Assembly: GCF_003467445.1 (NCBI RefSeq)
Contig: NZ_QSGS01000014.1
Location: forward strand, 1-49,743
Direction of reading: 5' to 3'
DNA from: Exiguobacterium sp. AM39-5BH
GTDB lineage: Bacteria > Bacillota > Bacilli > Exiguobacteriales > Exiguobacteriaceae
Length of the DNA stretch: 49,743 nt
Part shown: piece after piece, positions 24,904 through 34,743 of the stretch
Position numbering within the stretch: position 1 is the stretch's first letter
Layout of the letters: each line of letters opens with the position of its first letter
Made by a program: the position numbers and the translations under genes
Notes under the pieces: generated by a model
The model's input: the letters and a program-made list of their open reading frames with translations, nothing else
Database searches by the model: none
Told to the model about the DNA's origin: nothing

Positions 24904-26568
24904 CTAGATGCGGAAATCATAGCCGGTCGTCTCGAGTGTCGGACGCTCGGTCTCCGGTTTATCGGTCTTCGTCAGCGGGCGGAACTGGGTCGTCACGCTC
25001 CGGTAGCCGACCGCCTCGAGTGTCGTCTCGATCTTTCCGAGGAGCGGACGCGCGAGCGTCTCGACGGCCGGATCATCGTGTTCGAGCGTGAGCCGGAGAT
25101 TGCGGTCGATCGCTTCGAGTTTGACGCCGATCTCCCCGAGTCGCGGTGTCTCGAGCCGGATGTACAGCACGCTGTTCTCCCAGTCGACGACGTCTCCGGC
25201 CTCACGATTTTGGATATGGACGTGAATGCCGGTATCGATCTCTTGGACTTTCGCCGGCAAGGCGAGGATGAGCTGATGGAGCTGCCCACCGTCGAGCCGG
25301 TTCAACGTCTGTTGGACTTGGAAGAAAGAGGCGAGCCGCTGCGCCTCGGGTGTCGCCGCGTCGGCTTTCATCGACAAGGACGAGGCCTGGACGCGCTGCG
25401 CCGTCTCTTGGATGACGCGGCCCGATAGATTCGGGTCGACTTTGAACGGCGTGACGCGCGGCAGTTCGCCGGCGCGGGTCGCCTGGTGCGGGATATATTC
25501 GAGCCGAACGTGGTTCGGCACGTAGCGGAACTCGTTCAAGCTGGCGCGCACTTCTTTGATGAGCGCGGCGCTCTCGGCAGGTTTCGTCGCTAACCATCCA
25601 AGGGCGACGTCGAGCTTCGCTGTCATCGCGACGAGCGTCTTCTCTTGTCGAGCGTCGGTATGTAACAAGGCGTCCGTCTTTTGGATGAGCTGTGTCAGTC
25701 GGGTCGACACCGTTTCGAGGGCGGGACGTGCCTGGTGCGGGTTCGTCTCGACGAGGGCGGCGACTTGGCCGAGCTGTTTCGTCACCGTCACTTGTTCGCC
25801 TCTAAACGTGTTCGTCACGGTCGCGAGATGCGTCGTCACTTCCTTGACGAGCACCGGGCGTCCGAGGACGGGCGGCAACGCCTCGCGCGGTTCGATGCGC
25901 ACAGGGCGCGGCTCCGGCAACTCATTGATGAGCCGGTCGACCGTCTCCGGTGTCGGCGTCATGCGCTCGCTGACAGGGCGCGACAGGTTGACGTGCTCGA
26001 TGAACCGTTCTTTCTGCGGATACGGGGCGTCAGGTGCCGGCGGTTTAATCTGTTGTCTCGCTTCATCTAATGATGCGATCGCGAGGTCGCGTGCGACGTC
26101 ACGTGGAAGCGTCGGCGTCTCCAGCGTCTTCAGCCAGAGGACCGCATCGCGCAAGTCACCTTTGAAGACGGTCTCGAGCAGTCGCACCGTGTCCTCGTTC
26201 ATCGGCAGACGGCCAGATTGGAGCAGGCGGCTGACGGCGCTACGGACTTCGGGTGGGAGCGACGCAAGGAGCGTCTGGATTTTCGTATCGAGTTTCACCG
26301 GCTGGCCGCTCGGGGCTTCCGAGGTCTCCATCTCAGGTTTGACGACGATCGTCCCGATGAGCTGGCCGTCTTGTTCGGTGAGTGTCAGTTGGAACGGGTT
26401 CGTCTTCGGAAGCCCGCCCTCGAACGTGACCTCGACGTGTTCACCGTTGATTTTGACGATCCCGGAGTCGGGGCCGGTCTGTTTGACGAGCTCCGCTTTG
26501 TAGATCCGATTCGTTTGGATACCGGCTGTGACCGCGACGGCCGTGGTCATAGGGGATTGAATTTGCAT
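24904..26568 (-). CDS. ylqG: FliK-like hook-length/export-switch protein (YlqG type)
   Basis: ATG 26568 follows GAGGTGA and gives 554 residues. The N-terminal part is a variable, Pro/Thr-rich ruler-like region. The C-terminal 90 residues (VLYIRLETPRLGEIGVKLEA...LRLTLEHDD) look like the FliK C-terminal domain that contacts FlhB. Followed 9 bases later by the FlhB-C homologue, the pair mirrors the FliK-FlhB interaction. A longer start at 26661 would overlap comK and lacks a ribosome binding site. Confidence 0.82.
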   Translation of the reverse strand: MQIQSPMTTAVAVTAGIQTNRIYKAELVKQTGPDSGIVKINGEHVEVTFEGGLPKTNPFQLTLTEQDGQLIGTIVVKPEMETSEAPSGQPVKLDTKIQTLLASLPPEVRSAVSRLLQSGRLPMNEDTVRLLETVFKGDLRDAVLWLKTLETPTLPRDVARDLAIASLDEARQQIKPPAPDAPYPQKERFIEHVNLSRPVSERMTPTPETVDRLINELPEPRPVRIEPREALPPVLGRPVLVKEVTTHLATVTNTFRGEQVTVTKQLGQVAALVETNPHQARPALETVSTRLTQLIQKTDALLHTDARQEKTLVAMTAKLDVALGWLATKPAESAALIKEVRASLNEFRYVPNHVRLEYIPHQATRAGELPRVTPFKVDPNLSGRVIQETAQRVQASSLSMKADAATPEAQRLASFFQVQQTLNRLDGGQLHQLILALPAKVQEIDTGIHVHIQNREAGDVVDWENSVLYIRLETPRLGEIGVKLEAIDRNLRLTLEHDDPAVETLARPLLGKIETTLEAVGYRSVTTQFRPLTKTDKPETERPTLETTGYDFRI

Positions 26569-26587
26569 AGTTGTCACCTCGACCAAT

Positions 26588-26614
26588 ATATCGACCTCTT
26601 TTTCAAAAAGTGAA
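26588..26614 (-). promoter_or_regulatory. Candidate SigD promoter of the ylqG operon
   Basis: On the minus strand TTCA (26614-26611), 15 bases, GTCGATAT (26595-26588). The -10 matches SigD at 7 of 8 positions but the -35 is poor. Confidence 0.35.
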
Positions 26615-26626
26615 GCGAAACCGACA

Positions 26627-26656
26627 GAAAAAAACCTCCCGTCGGACGACGGAAGG
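26627..26656 (-). terminator. Terminator of comK
   Basis: CCTCCCGTCG/CGACGGAAGG stem (26635-26644 with 26647-26656), followed on the minus strand by seven T. It lies just after the comK stop. Confidence 0.8.
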
Positions 26657-26657
26657 G

Positions 26658-27162
26658 TCATGATTCGAGCAAGGAACTCTGATTCAATTGTTGGAATCGG
26701 GCGACGAGCTCGCCTGTGGCTTTCAATTGGTTTTTTAAGACGTACGCTGTGGCATTCGATTGAATGGTTTGGCCCGTCTGGGTGACGATTATACCATGGG
26801 GCACATTGTCAAAAACCGCGATGTCTCTTACGTGAGACCAGGCGTACCATTCGCAATCGTCCCGTTTTGGCGATTTCGTAGGGAAAAAGACGAGTCCTGT
26901 CATCGGATCGATGAGACCGGCACTTTCCCTTTGCACCCGCGACACGTTTGGCGACAAAAATTCGTTCTTCGATCGAACTGCTGTATTGCCGGCATGAAAG
27001 TTGCAACAGCTGATACGGCCTCAAAGGAGTCGTGATTTCGCTGCCGTCTTCGAGAATGATTCGCGATTGCTTCATGACGTCGAAACAGGGCAAAATCGCC
27101 ACAGTCCGCTTGGTAATGCGATATTTTTCCTCGGAATAGTAGGGGCGCATACGCTGCACCAT
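26658..27162 (-). CDS. comK: Competence transcription factor ComK, frameshifted
   Basis: Two reading frames together match ComK: YRITKRTVAILP and LQLSCRQYSSSIEER in the first half, then LIDPMTGLVFFPTKSPKRDDCEWYAWSHV in the second. The break is in a GGG run near 26927-26929. Here the arithmetic requires one extra base (or two missing), unlike the other frameshifts in the window. The repaired protein has about 163-167 residues, slightly shorter than the 192 of B. subtilis. The start is ambiguous: ATG 27162 abuts AGGAGG, whereas ATG 27150 is 12 bases away. ComK is the master regulator of natural transformation genes. Confidence 0.78.
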
Positions 27163-27334
27163 CCTCCTCGTATTAAATTTTCAGGATCGGGCGGGAAAAT
27201 TGCACAAACCTAAATCATCTCTTCCATGATATATCACAAAAAATGTAAATTCAACAAAGCAATATGAAAAGTAGGGTAATTTAATTCCAATGTAAGCCAA
27301 AAGAGAATTCATTTACAAAAAATTGAGAAAGTGT
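27163..27334. other. Intergenic region between comK and the cold-shock gene
   Basis: AT-rich divergent control region. I searched for paired ComK boxes (AAAA-N5-TTTT) and saw no convincing dyad. The cold-shock promoter begins at its right end. Confidence 0.3.
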
Positions 27335-27363
27335 TTGTCACGCTTCCAAGAAGGTGGTAAGAT
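27335..27363 (+). promoter_or_regulatory. SigA promoter of the cold-shock gene
   Basis: TTGTCA (27335-27340), 17 bases, TAAGAT (27358-27363). The leader of about 50 bases to the start codon is typical of csp genes. Confidence 0.65.
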
Positions 27364-27419
27364 TACCGATAGAGGGAAAGCCTCTGTATTCTTCAATGGT
27401 GAAAGGAATGGATTTACAC

Positions 27420-27616
27420 ATGGTAGGTAAAGTAAAATGGTTTAACTCAGAAAAAGGTTTTGGATTCATCGAAGTAGAAGGCGGCAAAGACGTATTCGTA
27501 CACTTCTCAGCAATCCAAACTGACGGCTACAAATCACTTGACGAAGGTCAAGAAGTAGAATTTGAAATCGTTGATGGCGAGCGTGGCCACAAGCGGCTAA
27601 CGTTACAAAATTATAA
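27420..27616 (+). CDS. csp: Cold-shock protein, frameshifted near its end
   Basis: [21 protein letters not shown] and [10 protein letters not shown] carry the RNP1 (KGFGFI) and RNP2 (VFVHF) motifs. Near 27587 the GGCCCACAA expected for GPQ is written GGCCACAA; restoring one C gives [12 protein letters not shown] and a stop at 27614-27616, the canonical 65-residue csp end. Unrepaired, the frame runs through the terminator to 27719. Single-strand nucleic-acid-binding chaperone. Confidence 0.93.
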
Positions 27617-27628
27617 TTTCAAACCGGA

Positions 27629-27660
27629 AGCCGGTTCCCTCGTGGAGCCGGCTTTTTTAT
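27629..27660 (+). terminator. Terminator of csp
   Basis: A 10-bp stem (27629-27638 with 27644-27653) and CTCGT loop followed by TTTTTTATTTTT. Confidence 0.88.
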
Positions 27661-27793
27661 TTTTCTCACATAACGTCCTTCCGCCTATAATTGCGTTTAA
27701 GAACAGGCAGAACGGGTAGTTTGTTTTTATACTCCCGAAAAATGTTGAGACGGTTACTTCGGAACAAAATTGTCATTATTTTCTGATGATAAC

Positions 27794-27821
27794 GTTTTCA
27801 AACGATTCGGATTCGGGGTAT
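27794..27821 (+). promoter_or_regulatory. SigB-like promoter of hpf
   Basis: GTTTTC (27794-27799), 16 bases, GGGTAT (27816-27821), near the SigB consensus GTTTAA-N12-15-GGGTAT. The B. subtilis homologue yvyD is SigB-dependent. An overlapping TATACT could act as a SigA -10. Confidence 0.5.
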
Positions 27822-27929
27822 ACTATAAATGAGCCACCTGGTTCCACTTTCTTCTCAGAAATGAAGCAGGAGATTCGGTCCACATCGACGAATCATTGGG
27901 TCAAGCGGTTATTTTAAGGAGGAGTTCAG

Positions 27930-28490
27930 ATGATTTATAACATTCGCGGCGAAAACATTGAAGTCACACCAGCTATTCAAGACTATGTCGAGAAAAAGTT
28001 GGACAAATTGACTCGGTATTTCACAACTCCTACGGATGCACAGACGGCTTACGTCAACTTGAAAGTGTACAACGAGAAGCAAAAAGTGGAAGTGACGATC
28101 CCGATGCCGAACTTGTTGCTCCGTGCTGAGGAAACAAACCTCGACATGTATGCGGCGATCGACCTCGTCGTCGATAAATTGGAACGTCAAATCCGTAAAC
28201 ACAAAACGAAACTCAACCGTAAATCGCGTGCCAAAGATGGCGGCATCGGCGAGTACTTCAAGTCACTCGAAGGTCCCGAGGACGTGGCCGTCTACGACGA
28301 GGACGAGGCGGAACTCGAACTCGTGCGCACGAAGCGTTTCACGCTCAAACCGATGGACACGGAAGAAGCGATTCTTCAGATGGACATGCTCGGTCACAGC
28401 TTCTTCGTCTTCTCCGACGCAGAGACGGGCAACACGAACGTCGTGTATCGTCGTAAAGACGGAAAATACGGCTTGATCGAACCAGAATAA
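27930..28490 (+). CDS. hpf: Long-form ribosome hibernation promoting factor
   Basis: A 186-residue protein with an N-terminal S30AE domain (MIYNIRGENIEVTPAIQDYVEKKL) and a C-terminal dimerisation domain (KRFTLKPMDTEEAILQMDMLGHSFFVFSDAETG). The long form joins 70S ribosomes into 100S dimers in stationary phase. AAGGAGG precedes ATG 27930. Its place before secA is conserved in Bacillales. Confidence 0.96.
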   Translation: MIYNIRGENIEVTPAIQDYVEKKLDKLTRYFTTPTDAQTAYVNLKVYNEKQKVEVTIPMPNLLLRAEETNLDMYAAIDLVVDKLERQIRKHKTKLNRKSRAKDGGIGEYFKSLEGPEDVAVYDEDEAELELVRTKRFTLKPMDTEEAILQMDMLGHSFFVFSDAETGNTNVVYRRKDGKYGLIEPE

Positions 28491-28507
28491 TTCAACCTTG
28501 AACTTAC

Positions 28508-28541
28508 ACGGCCCTCCGACTCGGAGGGCCGTTTCGTTTTG
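28508..28541 (+). terminator. Terminator of hpf
   Basis: A perfect 11-bp stem (28508-28518 with 28522-28532) followed by TTTCGTTTT. Confidence 0.85.
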
Positions 28542-28631
28542 CCTTTCCTTGAAAGCGAGGGTCACTTCGGTTAAACTGTACATTAGGGAAAAAACATGCA
28601 TTTTTCAGTGAATGCAGAGGAGATAAAGCGT

Positions 28632-31154
28632 ATGGCGAACTTTTTAAAGGATTTATTTGCTCCACAGAAACGAATATTGAAAAAAGCAGAAAAAGCGGCC
28701 GACCTCATCGAGTCGTTCGCCGAACCGATCAAGGCGTTGTCTGACGAAGCGCTCCAGGCGAAGTCGATCGAGTTTCGTGAGCGCCTAGACAAAGGTGAGA
28801 CGCTTGATGATATCTTGCCAGAAGCGTTCGCGGTCTGTCGCGAGGCGTCCGAGCGTGTGCTCGGCATGCGCCATTATCGCGTCCAGCTCATCGGGGGCTA
28901 CGTGCTCCATAACGGTGATATCGCTGAGATGAAGACCGGGGAAGGGAAGACCCTCGTCGCAACGCTCCCGGTGTACTTGAACGCGCTCACGGGCCGTGGT
29001 GTCCACGTCGTGACGGTCAACGAATATTTGGCGCGTCGTGACAAAGAACTCATGGAGCCGCTCTATTTCGCACTCGGTCTCTCGGTCGGGCTCAACGTGT
29101 CGAACATGGACCGTGTCGAGAAGCAGGCGGCGTATAACTGTGACATCACCTACTCGACGAACAACGAGCTCGGTTTCGACTATCTTCGTGATAACATGGT
29201 CCTTTATAAAGAAGACCGTGTTCAACGCGAGCTTTACTTCACCATCGTCGATGAAGTCGACTCGATCCTCGTCGACGAGGCGCGGACCCCGCTCATCATC
29301 TCAGGTTCGGCTCAAAAATCGACTGAGCTCTACACACGGGCCGATGCCTTCGTCCGCACGCTCAAAATCGAAGACGACTACACGGTCGACGTCAAGACGA
29401 AGTCGGTCTTGTTGACAGACAAAGGGGTCGACCTTGCCGAGAAGTTCTTCGGCATCGACAACTTGTTCGCGATCGATCATGTCTCGGTCAACCACCACGT
29501 CGGGCTCGCCCTTCGTGCCAACGCTGTCATGCACCATGACGTCGACTATATGGTCCGTGACGGCCAAGTCATGATCATCGACCAGTTCACGGGGCGGGTC
29601 ATGGACGGGCGTCGCTACTCGGAAGGGTTGCATCAGGCGATCGAGGCGAAAGAAGGCGTCGAGATCCAGCGTGAATCGATGACGCTCGCGACGATCACGT
29701 ACCAGAACTACTTCCGCATGTATGAGAAGCTGGCCGGGATGACCGGGACGGCGAAGACAGAGGAAGAAGAGTTCCGTAACATCTACAACATGCAGGTCGT
29801 GACGATTCCAACGAACAAACCGATCATTCGTGAAGATCGTTCAGACTTGATCTTCAAATCGATGGAAGGCAAGTTCAAAGCCGTCGTCGAAGAAATCATG
29901 GCAGCCCATGCGACGGGACAACCGGTCCTCGTCGGGACGGTCGCGGTCGAGACATCGGAGTATTTGAGCAAGCTTCTCTCAAAGAAGAAAATCAAACACG
30001 AAGTCTTGAACGCGAAGAACCACGCCCGTGAGGCCGAGATTGTCGAGAACGCCGGCCAAAAAGGCGCGGTCACCATCGCGACGAACATGGCCGGACGCGG
30101 TACGGACATCAAGCTCGGTGAAGGCGTCGTCGAACTCGGCGGCTTGTACATCGTCGGTACCGAACGGCACGAGTCGCGCCGGATCGATAACCAGCTCCGT
30201 GGACGGGCCGGACGACAAGGGGACCCGGGTAAATCGCAGTTCTACTTGTCGCTCGAAGATGAGCTCATGCGCCGCTTCGGGACGGACAGTCTCCAGAGCA
30301 TGATGGAGCGTCTCGGCATGGACGACACGCAACCGATCGAGAGCCGCATGGTCTCGAAAGCGGTCGAGTCGGCCCAAAAACGTGTCGAAGGGAACAACTA
30401 TGACGCCCGGAAACAGCTTCTCGGTTATGATAACGTCATGGCCGACCAACGGAAAGTCATGTACAAAGACCGGGCCAGCATCCTAGAGAACGAGTCGGTC
30501 ACGGACATCGTCCGTTCGATGATTCAAGAAACGGTCGAGACGGGCGTCGCGCAATACACGCCGCTCGAGCTCGTGCCGGAAGAGTGGAACATCGATGAGC
30601 TCGCGCACTGGGCCAACCAGACGCTCGCTCTCGAGCAACCGGTCGAAGGCAAGGACTTCTATGGCAAAGAACGTGAAGAGATTGTCGAACTGTTGTCGGA
30701 GCGCACGAACGCGCAGTATGAGGCGAAACGTCAACTCGCTCCGCCGGAACGCTTCAACGAGTTCGAGAAGATCATCGTCCTCCGCGCCGTCGATTCGCAC
30801 TGGATGGCGCATATCGACCACATGGACCAGCTCCGTCAAGGGATTCACTTGCGCGCCTACGGACAGAACGACCCGCTCCGCGAGTATCAGGCCGAAGGCG
30901 TCAACATGTTCGATGCGATGAACGCGGCCATCTCCGAAGAAGTGACCGGCTTCGTGCTCCGCGCCGAAGTCGGGGACAACCTCCGACGAGAGAAAGTCGT
31001 CGAGGAGGAAGTGGCGGTGTCTGGCAAGGACGACACGCCGGTGAAGAAAAAGCCGGTCCGTCGTTCGGAAGACCAACGGCTCGGGCGCAACGACCCGTGC
31101 TGGTGTGGTTCAGGCAAGAAGTTCAAAAACTGCCACGGCAAACAACAGGCTTAA
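28632..31154 (+). CDS. secA: Preprotein translocase ATPase SecA
   Basis: ATG 28632 follows GAGGAG; 840 residues. Walker A (MKTGEGKT), [15 protein letters not shown], the second nucleotide-binding fold ([23 protein letters not shown]) and a C-terminal zinc-binding tail ([14 protein letters not shown]) are all present. It drives post-translational secretion through SecYEG at the membrane. No sign of damage. Confidence 0.98.
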   Translation: MANFLKDLFAPQKRILKKAEKAADLIESFAEPIKALSDEALQAKSIEFRERLDKGETLDDILPEAFAVCREASERVLGMRHYRVQLIGGYVLHNGDIAEMKTGEGKTLVATLPVYLNALTGRGVHVVTVNEYLARRDKELMEPLYFALGLSVGLNVSNMDRVEKQAAYNCDITYSTNNELGFDYLRDNMVLYKEDRVQRELYFTIVDEVDSILVDEARTPLIISGSAQKSTELYTRADAFVRTLKIEDDYTVDVKTKSVLLTDKGVDLAEKFFGIDNLFAIDHVSVNHHVGLALRANAVMHHDVDYMVRDGQVMIIDQFTGRVMDGRRYSEGLHQAIEAKEGVEIQRESMTLATITYQNYFRMYEKLAGMTGTAKTEEEEFRNIYNMQVVTIPTNKPIIREDRSDLIFKSMEGKFKAVVEEIMAAHATGQPVLVGTVAVETSEYLSKLLSKKKIKHEVLNAKNHAREAEIVENAGQKGAVTIATNMAGRGTDIKLGEGVVELGGLYIVGTERHESRRIDNQLRGRAGRQGDPGKSQFYLSLEDELMRRFGTDSLQSMMERLGMDDTQPIESRMVSKAVESAQKRVEGNNYDARKQLLGYDNVMADQRKVMYKDRASILENESVTDIVRSMIQETVETGVAQYTPLELVPEEWNIDELAHWANQTLALEQPVEGKDFYGKEREEIVELLSERTNAQYEAKRQLAPPERFNEFEKIIVLRAVDSHWMAHIDHMDQLRQGIHLRAYGQNDPLREYQAEGVNMFDAMNAAISEEVTGFVLRAEVGDNLRREKVVEEEVAVSGKDDTPVKKKPVRRSEDQRLGRNDPCWCGSGKKFKNCHGKQQA

Positions 31155-31158
31155 TTTT

Positions 31159-31185
31159 GAAAGAGGCGAGCCGCTCGCCTCTTTC
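31159..31185 (+). other. Hairpin between secA and prfB
   Basis: A perfect 13-bp inverted repeat (31159-31171 with 31173-31185) with no T run. It may attenuate or stabilise the secA-prfB transcript; it lies directly before the prfB ribosome binding site (GGAAAGG). Confidence 0.55.
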
Positions 31186-31207
31186 CTACGGAAAGGTGAC
31201 CTACACT

Positions 31208-32308
31208 ATGGAAATTTCAGATATTCGCAATGAACTCGAGGCGATGGCGAAACGCCTCGAGAATTATCGTCAATCGCTCAACCTGACAGAGAAGCAGGCC
31301 CGCATCGCCGAGCTCGAGAACGAGATGACGTACCCGGACTTCTGGGACAGCCAAGAGAAGGCACAAAAAGTCATCGACGAGTCGAACGCGCTCAAAGCGA
31401 TGGTCGACAAATACCAAGAGCTCGCCGACGGGCATGAGGACGGCGAAGTCACGCTCGAACTCATCAAGGAAGAACCGGACGCCGAGATGCAAGACGAGTT
31501 GGCCGAGATGGTCACGGCGCTCAAGGCCGACTTCGACGCGTTCGAACTTGAGATCCTTTTGAACGGACCGTACGACGCCAACAACGCCATCCTCGAGCTT
31601 CACCCGGGGGCGGGCGGTACCGAGTCGCAAGACTGGGCATCGATGTTGCTTCGCATGTATCAGCGTTTCGCTGACAAGCAAGGCTGGAAAGTCGAGACAG
31701 TCGACTATCTGCCTGGCGAAGAAGCCGGCGTCAAATCGGTCACGCTCCGCATCGTCGGGCATAACGCCTACGGCTATCTGAAGGCGGAGAAAGGGATTCA
31801 CCGCTTGGTCCGCATCTCGCCGTTCGACTCGTCGGGCCGCCGCCATACGTCGTTCGTCTCGTGCGACGTCATGCCGGAGTTCGATGACGACATCGAAGTC
31901 GACATCAAGACCGAGGACCTCCGCATCGACACGTACCGCGCGTCAGGCGCCGGCGGTCAGCACATCAACACGACCGATTCGGCCGTCCGCATCACGCACG
32001 TGCCGACGGGCGTCGTCGTCTCGTGTCAGACGGAACGTTCGCAAATCAAGAACCGTGAGTCGGCGATGAAAATGCTCAAGGCAAAACTGTATCAACGCGA
32101 ACTCGACGAGCAGCAACGCAAGCTCGATGAGATCCGCGGCGAGAAGACGGACATCGGCTGGGGCAGTCAAATCCGCTCGTATGTCTTCCACCCGTACGCG
32201 ATGGTCAAGGACCACCGGACGAGTTATGAAGTCGGGAACACGAGTGGCGTCATGGATGGGGACATCATGGGCTTCATCGACGCTTACCTCCGCAAGACAA
32301 ATATGTGA
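31208..32308 (+). CDS. prfB: Peptide chain release factor 2, without programmed frameshift
   Basis: ATG 31208 gives 366 residues. The stop-codon tripeptide region [14 protein letters not shown] and the catalytic GGQ ([11 protein letters not shown]) are present. In most bacteria the 25th or so codon is followed by CTTTGAC and a +1 shift. Here the corresponding stretch (TCGCTCAACCTGACA, about codons 23-27) is continuous and has no internal stop, so RF2 autoregulation by frameshifting is absent. RF2 releases peptides at UGA and UAA. Confidence 0.96.
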   Translation: MEISDIRNELEAMAKRLENYRQSLNLTEKQARIAELENEMTYPDFWDSQEKAQKVIDESNALKAMVDKYQELADGHEDGEVTLELIKEEPDAEMQDELAEMVTALKADFDAFELEILLNGPYDANNAILELHPGAGGTESQDWASMLLRMYQRFADKQGWKVETVDYLPGEEAGVKSVTLRIVGHNAYGYLKAEKGIHRLVRISPFDSSGRRHTSFVSCDVMPEFDDDIEVDIKTEDLRIDTYRASGAGGQHINTTDSAVRITHVPTGVVVSCQTERSQIKNRESAMKMLKAKLYQRELDEQQRKLDEIRGEKTDIGWGSQIRSYVFHPYAMVKDHRTSYEVGNTSGVMDGDIMGFIDAYLRKTNM

Positions 32309-32313
32309 TGCAA

Positions 32314-32343
32314 GTGGCTCAAGGACTGACGTCTTTGGGCCAC
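32314..32343 (+). other. Hairpin after prfB
   Basis: GTGGCTCAA pairs with TTGGGCCAC (one wobble); no T run follows, so termination would be weak. It lies just before the yitT-like start. Confidence 0.4.
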
Positions 32344-32369
32344 GTTGTATGTAGAGGAGAAAACCTTTA

Positions 32370-33227
32370 ATGAAGCAAATCGTCAAAGACTACATCTATT
32401 TACTGACCGGGTCCGTCTTCGTCGCCTCGGCGTTCAGCTTGTTCCTGTTGCCGAACAACCTCGCCTCGGGCGGTGTCAGCGGCATCTCGATCATCACGTA
32501 CGAGCTCTTCGGAATCTCGCCGGGGGCGTTTCAGCTCGTATCGAACGTATTGCTCCTCCTCGTCGGCTGGATGATTCTCGGGCTTGGTTTTGGCGTGAAG
32601 TCGCTCGTCGGGTCGATTTTTTTACCGGGCGTGATCTTGTTCTATGAAGCGATCGACGCGGGCGCGGCCGTCAACGACACGCTACTTGCGGCCATCTTCG
32701 GCGGGGCGGGCGTCGGCATCGGTCTCGGTCTCATCTTCCGTGGGCGCGCCTCGACCGGGGGCATGGATCTCTTGGCCCAGATCCTACATAAGTTTACCCA
32801 CATCCCGCTCTATCTCTGTATCGCTATCCTCGACGGAGCCGTCGTCCTCGTCGCCGCCATCACGTTCTCGTTCACGACGGGACTGTACGCGCTCATCGCA
32901 CTTTTCATCACGATCAAAATGATCGACTTCGTCCAACTCGGCTTCACACAGGACAAGATGGCGTACGTCATCTCGGAGAAGCGGGACCTCATCACACGCG
33001 CTGTCTTCGACGAGCTCGACCGGGGCGCGACAGAGATTCAAGCGATCGGGGCATATTCACGTCTCGAACGCCCGATGCTCCTCGTCGTCGTCCGCCAGAA
33101 CGAAGTGAGCCGGCTGAAAGAGCTTATCCGCCGCATCGATCCCGACGCGTTCCTCATCTTCAGCGAGGCGCACGAAGTGATGGGGCAAGGTTTTACGTCG
33201 GATAAGCGTTATATCAACGTCCCGTAA
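32370..33227 (+). CDS. YitT family membrane protein (YvjA type)
   Basis: A 285-residue protein with five to six hydrophobic segments in the first 200 residues (LLPNNLASGGVSGIS, RGRASTGGMDLLAQIL) and a C-terminal DUF2179 domain (VISEKRDLITRAVFDELDRGATEI). GAGGAG precedes ATG 32370. Homologues near prfB/minJ in Bacillus are of unknown function. Confidence 0.9.
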   Translation: MKQIVKDYIYLLTGSVFVASAFSLFLLPNNLASGGVSGISIITYELFGISPGAFQLVSNVLLLLVGWMILGLGFGVKSLVGSIFLPGVILFYEAIDAGAAVNDTLLAAIFGGAGVGIGLGLIFRGRASTGGMDLLAQILHKFTHIPLYLCIAILDGAVVLVAAITFSFTTGLYALIALFITIKMIDFVQLGFTQDKMAYVISEKRDLITRAVFDELDRGATEIQAIGAYSRLERPMLLVVVRQNEVSRLKELIRRIDPDAFLIFSEAHEVMGQGFTSDKRYINVP

Positions 33228-33262
33228 GTTGTGTAATCTTTGTGTATTTTTCGTGTGTTAGG

Positions 33263-33290
33263 TTAGAAAGCGGTTCATAACGGCTATAAT
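33263..33290 (+). promoter_or_regulatory. Promoter of the cytochrome c gene
   Basis: TTAGAA (33263-33268), 16 bases, TATAAT (33285-33290); perfect -10, weak -35. Confidence 0.5.
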
Positions 33291-33331
33291 GGTAAAAGTA
33301 GGTTATTTCTACAACTTAGGAGGGGAACCTG

Positions 33332-33670
33332 ATGATGAAGAAATGGATGATGGCGATTGGTCTCGGCGCTATGCTCACGCTCGGTGCGTGTGGCGGTGGT
33401 GAGGAAGAAGATACATCAAGCAACGGGGATACCGGATCGAACACGGCGTCGGTCGACGCGGAAGCGGTCTACGCACAAAACTGTGCGGCATGTCACGGCG
33501 CAAATCTAGAAGGGATGAGCGGTCCGAAACTCTCGGATGTCGGTTCACGTCTATCGGCCAGTGAAATTGAAGAAGTCATCAAAAACGGGAAAGGCGCTAT
33601 GCCTGCGAATGTGATTGAAGACGAAGAAGAAATCACAGCGGTCGCGGCTTGGCTCGCTGAGAAGAAATAA
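33332..33670 (+). CDS. cccB: Membrane-anchored cytochrome c-551 lipoprotein
   Basis: A 112-residue protein with a lipobox LGAC (Cys at about residue 20), a Gly/Ser/acidic linker, the haem site CAACH and the distal Met in GAMP. It is an outer-face electron carrier in the respiratory chain. AGGAGGGG precedes the ATG ATG start pair. Position before ftsE is as in B. subtilis. Confidence 0.93.
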   Translation: MMKKWMMAIGLGAMLTLGACGGGEEEDTSSNGDTGSNTASVDAEAVYAQNCAACHGANLEGMSGPKLSDVGSRLSASEIEEVIKNGKGAMPANVIEDEEEITAVAAWLAEKK

Positions 33671-33702
33671 GAATTGAAATCACGGACTGACTCGTGACGT
33701 TG

Positions 33703-33732
33703 ACGGCATTCGCATACGCGGATGCCGTTTTT
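33703..33732 (+). terminator. Terminator of cccB
   Basis: An 11-bp stem (33703-33713 with 33718-33728, one wobble), ATAC loop, T run. Confidence 0.82.
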
Positions 33733-33921
33733 GAATGTGCGTTTCATCGACTGTGGCAATCTGGTGAAGCCCATCTTCATTTCGACAATTTCCCACCGAA
33801 CTCCACCCAACTGAAACACTCCTGTAATGGTTATTTAAAAGGCCGATTGTTATAATTGTAGGCGCTTGAGCTATATGACATGGTGGATCATTGCACAAGT
33901 GAATCTAAAGAAGTGGGTCGC

Positions 33922-33951
33922 TTGACAGGATGTACCGGTATCGTGTAGAAC
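33922..33951 (+). promoter_or_regulatory. Promoter of the ftsEX operon
   Basis: TTGACA (33922-33927), 18 bases, TAGAAC (33946-33951) preceded by TG. The remaining bases between the cccB terminator and ftsE (33733-34056) contain no reading frame I can support; a second TATAAT at 33851 lacks a -35. Confidence 0.6.
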
Positions 33952-34056
33952 AAAGGCTAGGCGGAAAATATTCACTTAACGAAACAATTCACTAAAACCG
34001 ATTCAGAATTCGTCATAGATGCATGGAAAATATATAAAAAGGGTAGGGAATACGTT

Positions 34057-34743
34057 ATGATTTCGATGCAAAAAGTCAGCAAAGTATATCCAAACGGTGT
34101 CGTCGCCGTCGACGATCTCGAACTAGAGATTCAAGACGGCGAATTCCTGTACGTCGTCGGTCCATCCGGCGCCGGGAAATCGACGTTCATGAAAATGATT
34201 TATCGGGAGGAGAAACCGTCAAGCGGGCAGCTCTTGATCGATGGGATCGATGTCGGCAAACTAAAAAATCGCCACGTCCCGAAACTTCGTCGTCAGCTCG
34301 GCGTCATCTTCCAAGACTATAAGTTGTTGCCGTCGCTTACCGTCTATGAGAACGTTGCGTTCGCGCTCGAAGTCGTACAGGCCGACACGAACACGATGCG
34401 CAAACAGGTCATGGACGTGTTGAACCTCGTCGGATTGAAACATAAGGCGCGCAACTATCCGGATGAATTATCGGGTGGGGAGCAACAGCGTGTGTCGATC
34501 GCTCGGGCCATCGTCAACAAGCCAAAGCTCATCATCGCCGATGAGCCGACAGGTAACTTAGACCCGGACACGGCTTGGGGCATCATGGAAGTGTTCCAAG
34601 AGATTCACCGCCGCGGGGCGACCATCGTCATGGCGACCCACAACCGTGATATCGTCGACAAGATTCGCCATCGCGTCATCGCGATCGAGAACGGGAAAGT
34701 CGTACGCGATGAAGAGAAAGGAGCATATGGCTATGATATTTAA
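34057..34743 (+). CDS. ftsE: Cell-division ABC transporter ATPase FtsE
   Basis: A 228-residue ABC ATPase: Walker [11 protein letters not shown]-loop VIFQDYKLL, signature LSGGEQQR and Walker [11 protein letters not shown]. With FtsX it does not transport but activates a peptidoglycan hydrolase on the outer face. The stop overlaps the ftsX start. Confidence 0.97.
   Translation: MISMQKVSKVYPNGVVAVDDLELEIQDGEFLYVVGPSGAGKSTFMKMIYREEKPSSGQLLIDGIDVGKLKNRHVPKLRRQLGVIFQDYKLLPSLTVYENVAFALEVVQADTNTMRKQVMDVLNLVGLKHKARNYPDELSGGEQQRVSIARAIVNKPKLIIADEPTGNLDPDTAWGIMEVFQEIHRRGATIVMATHNRDIVDKIRHRVIAIENGKVVRDEEKGAYGYDI

Noticed and set aside
27617..27719. C-terminal extension of the cold-shock protein
   Set aside because: It crosses the csp terminator hairpin and results from a one-base loss; the repaired frame ends at the canonical residue.
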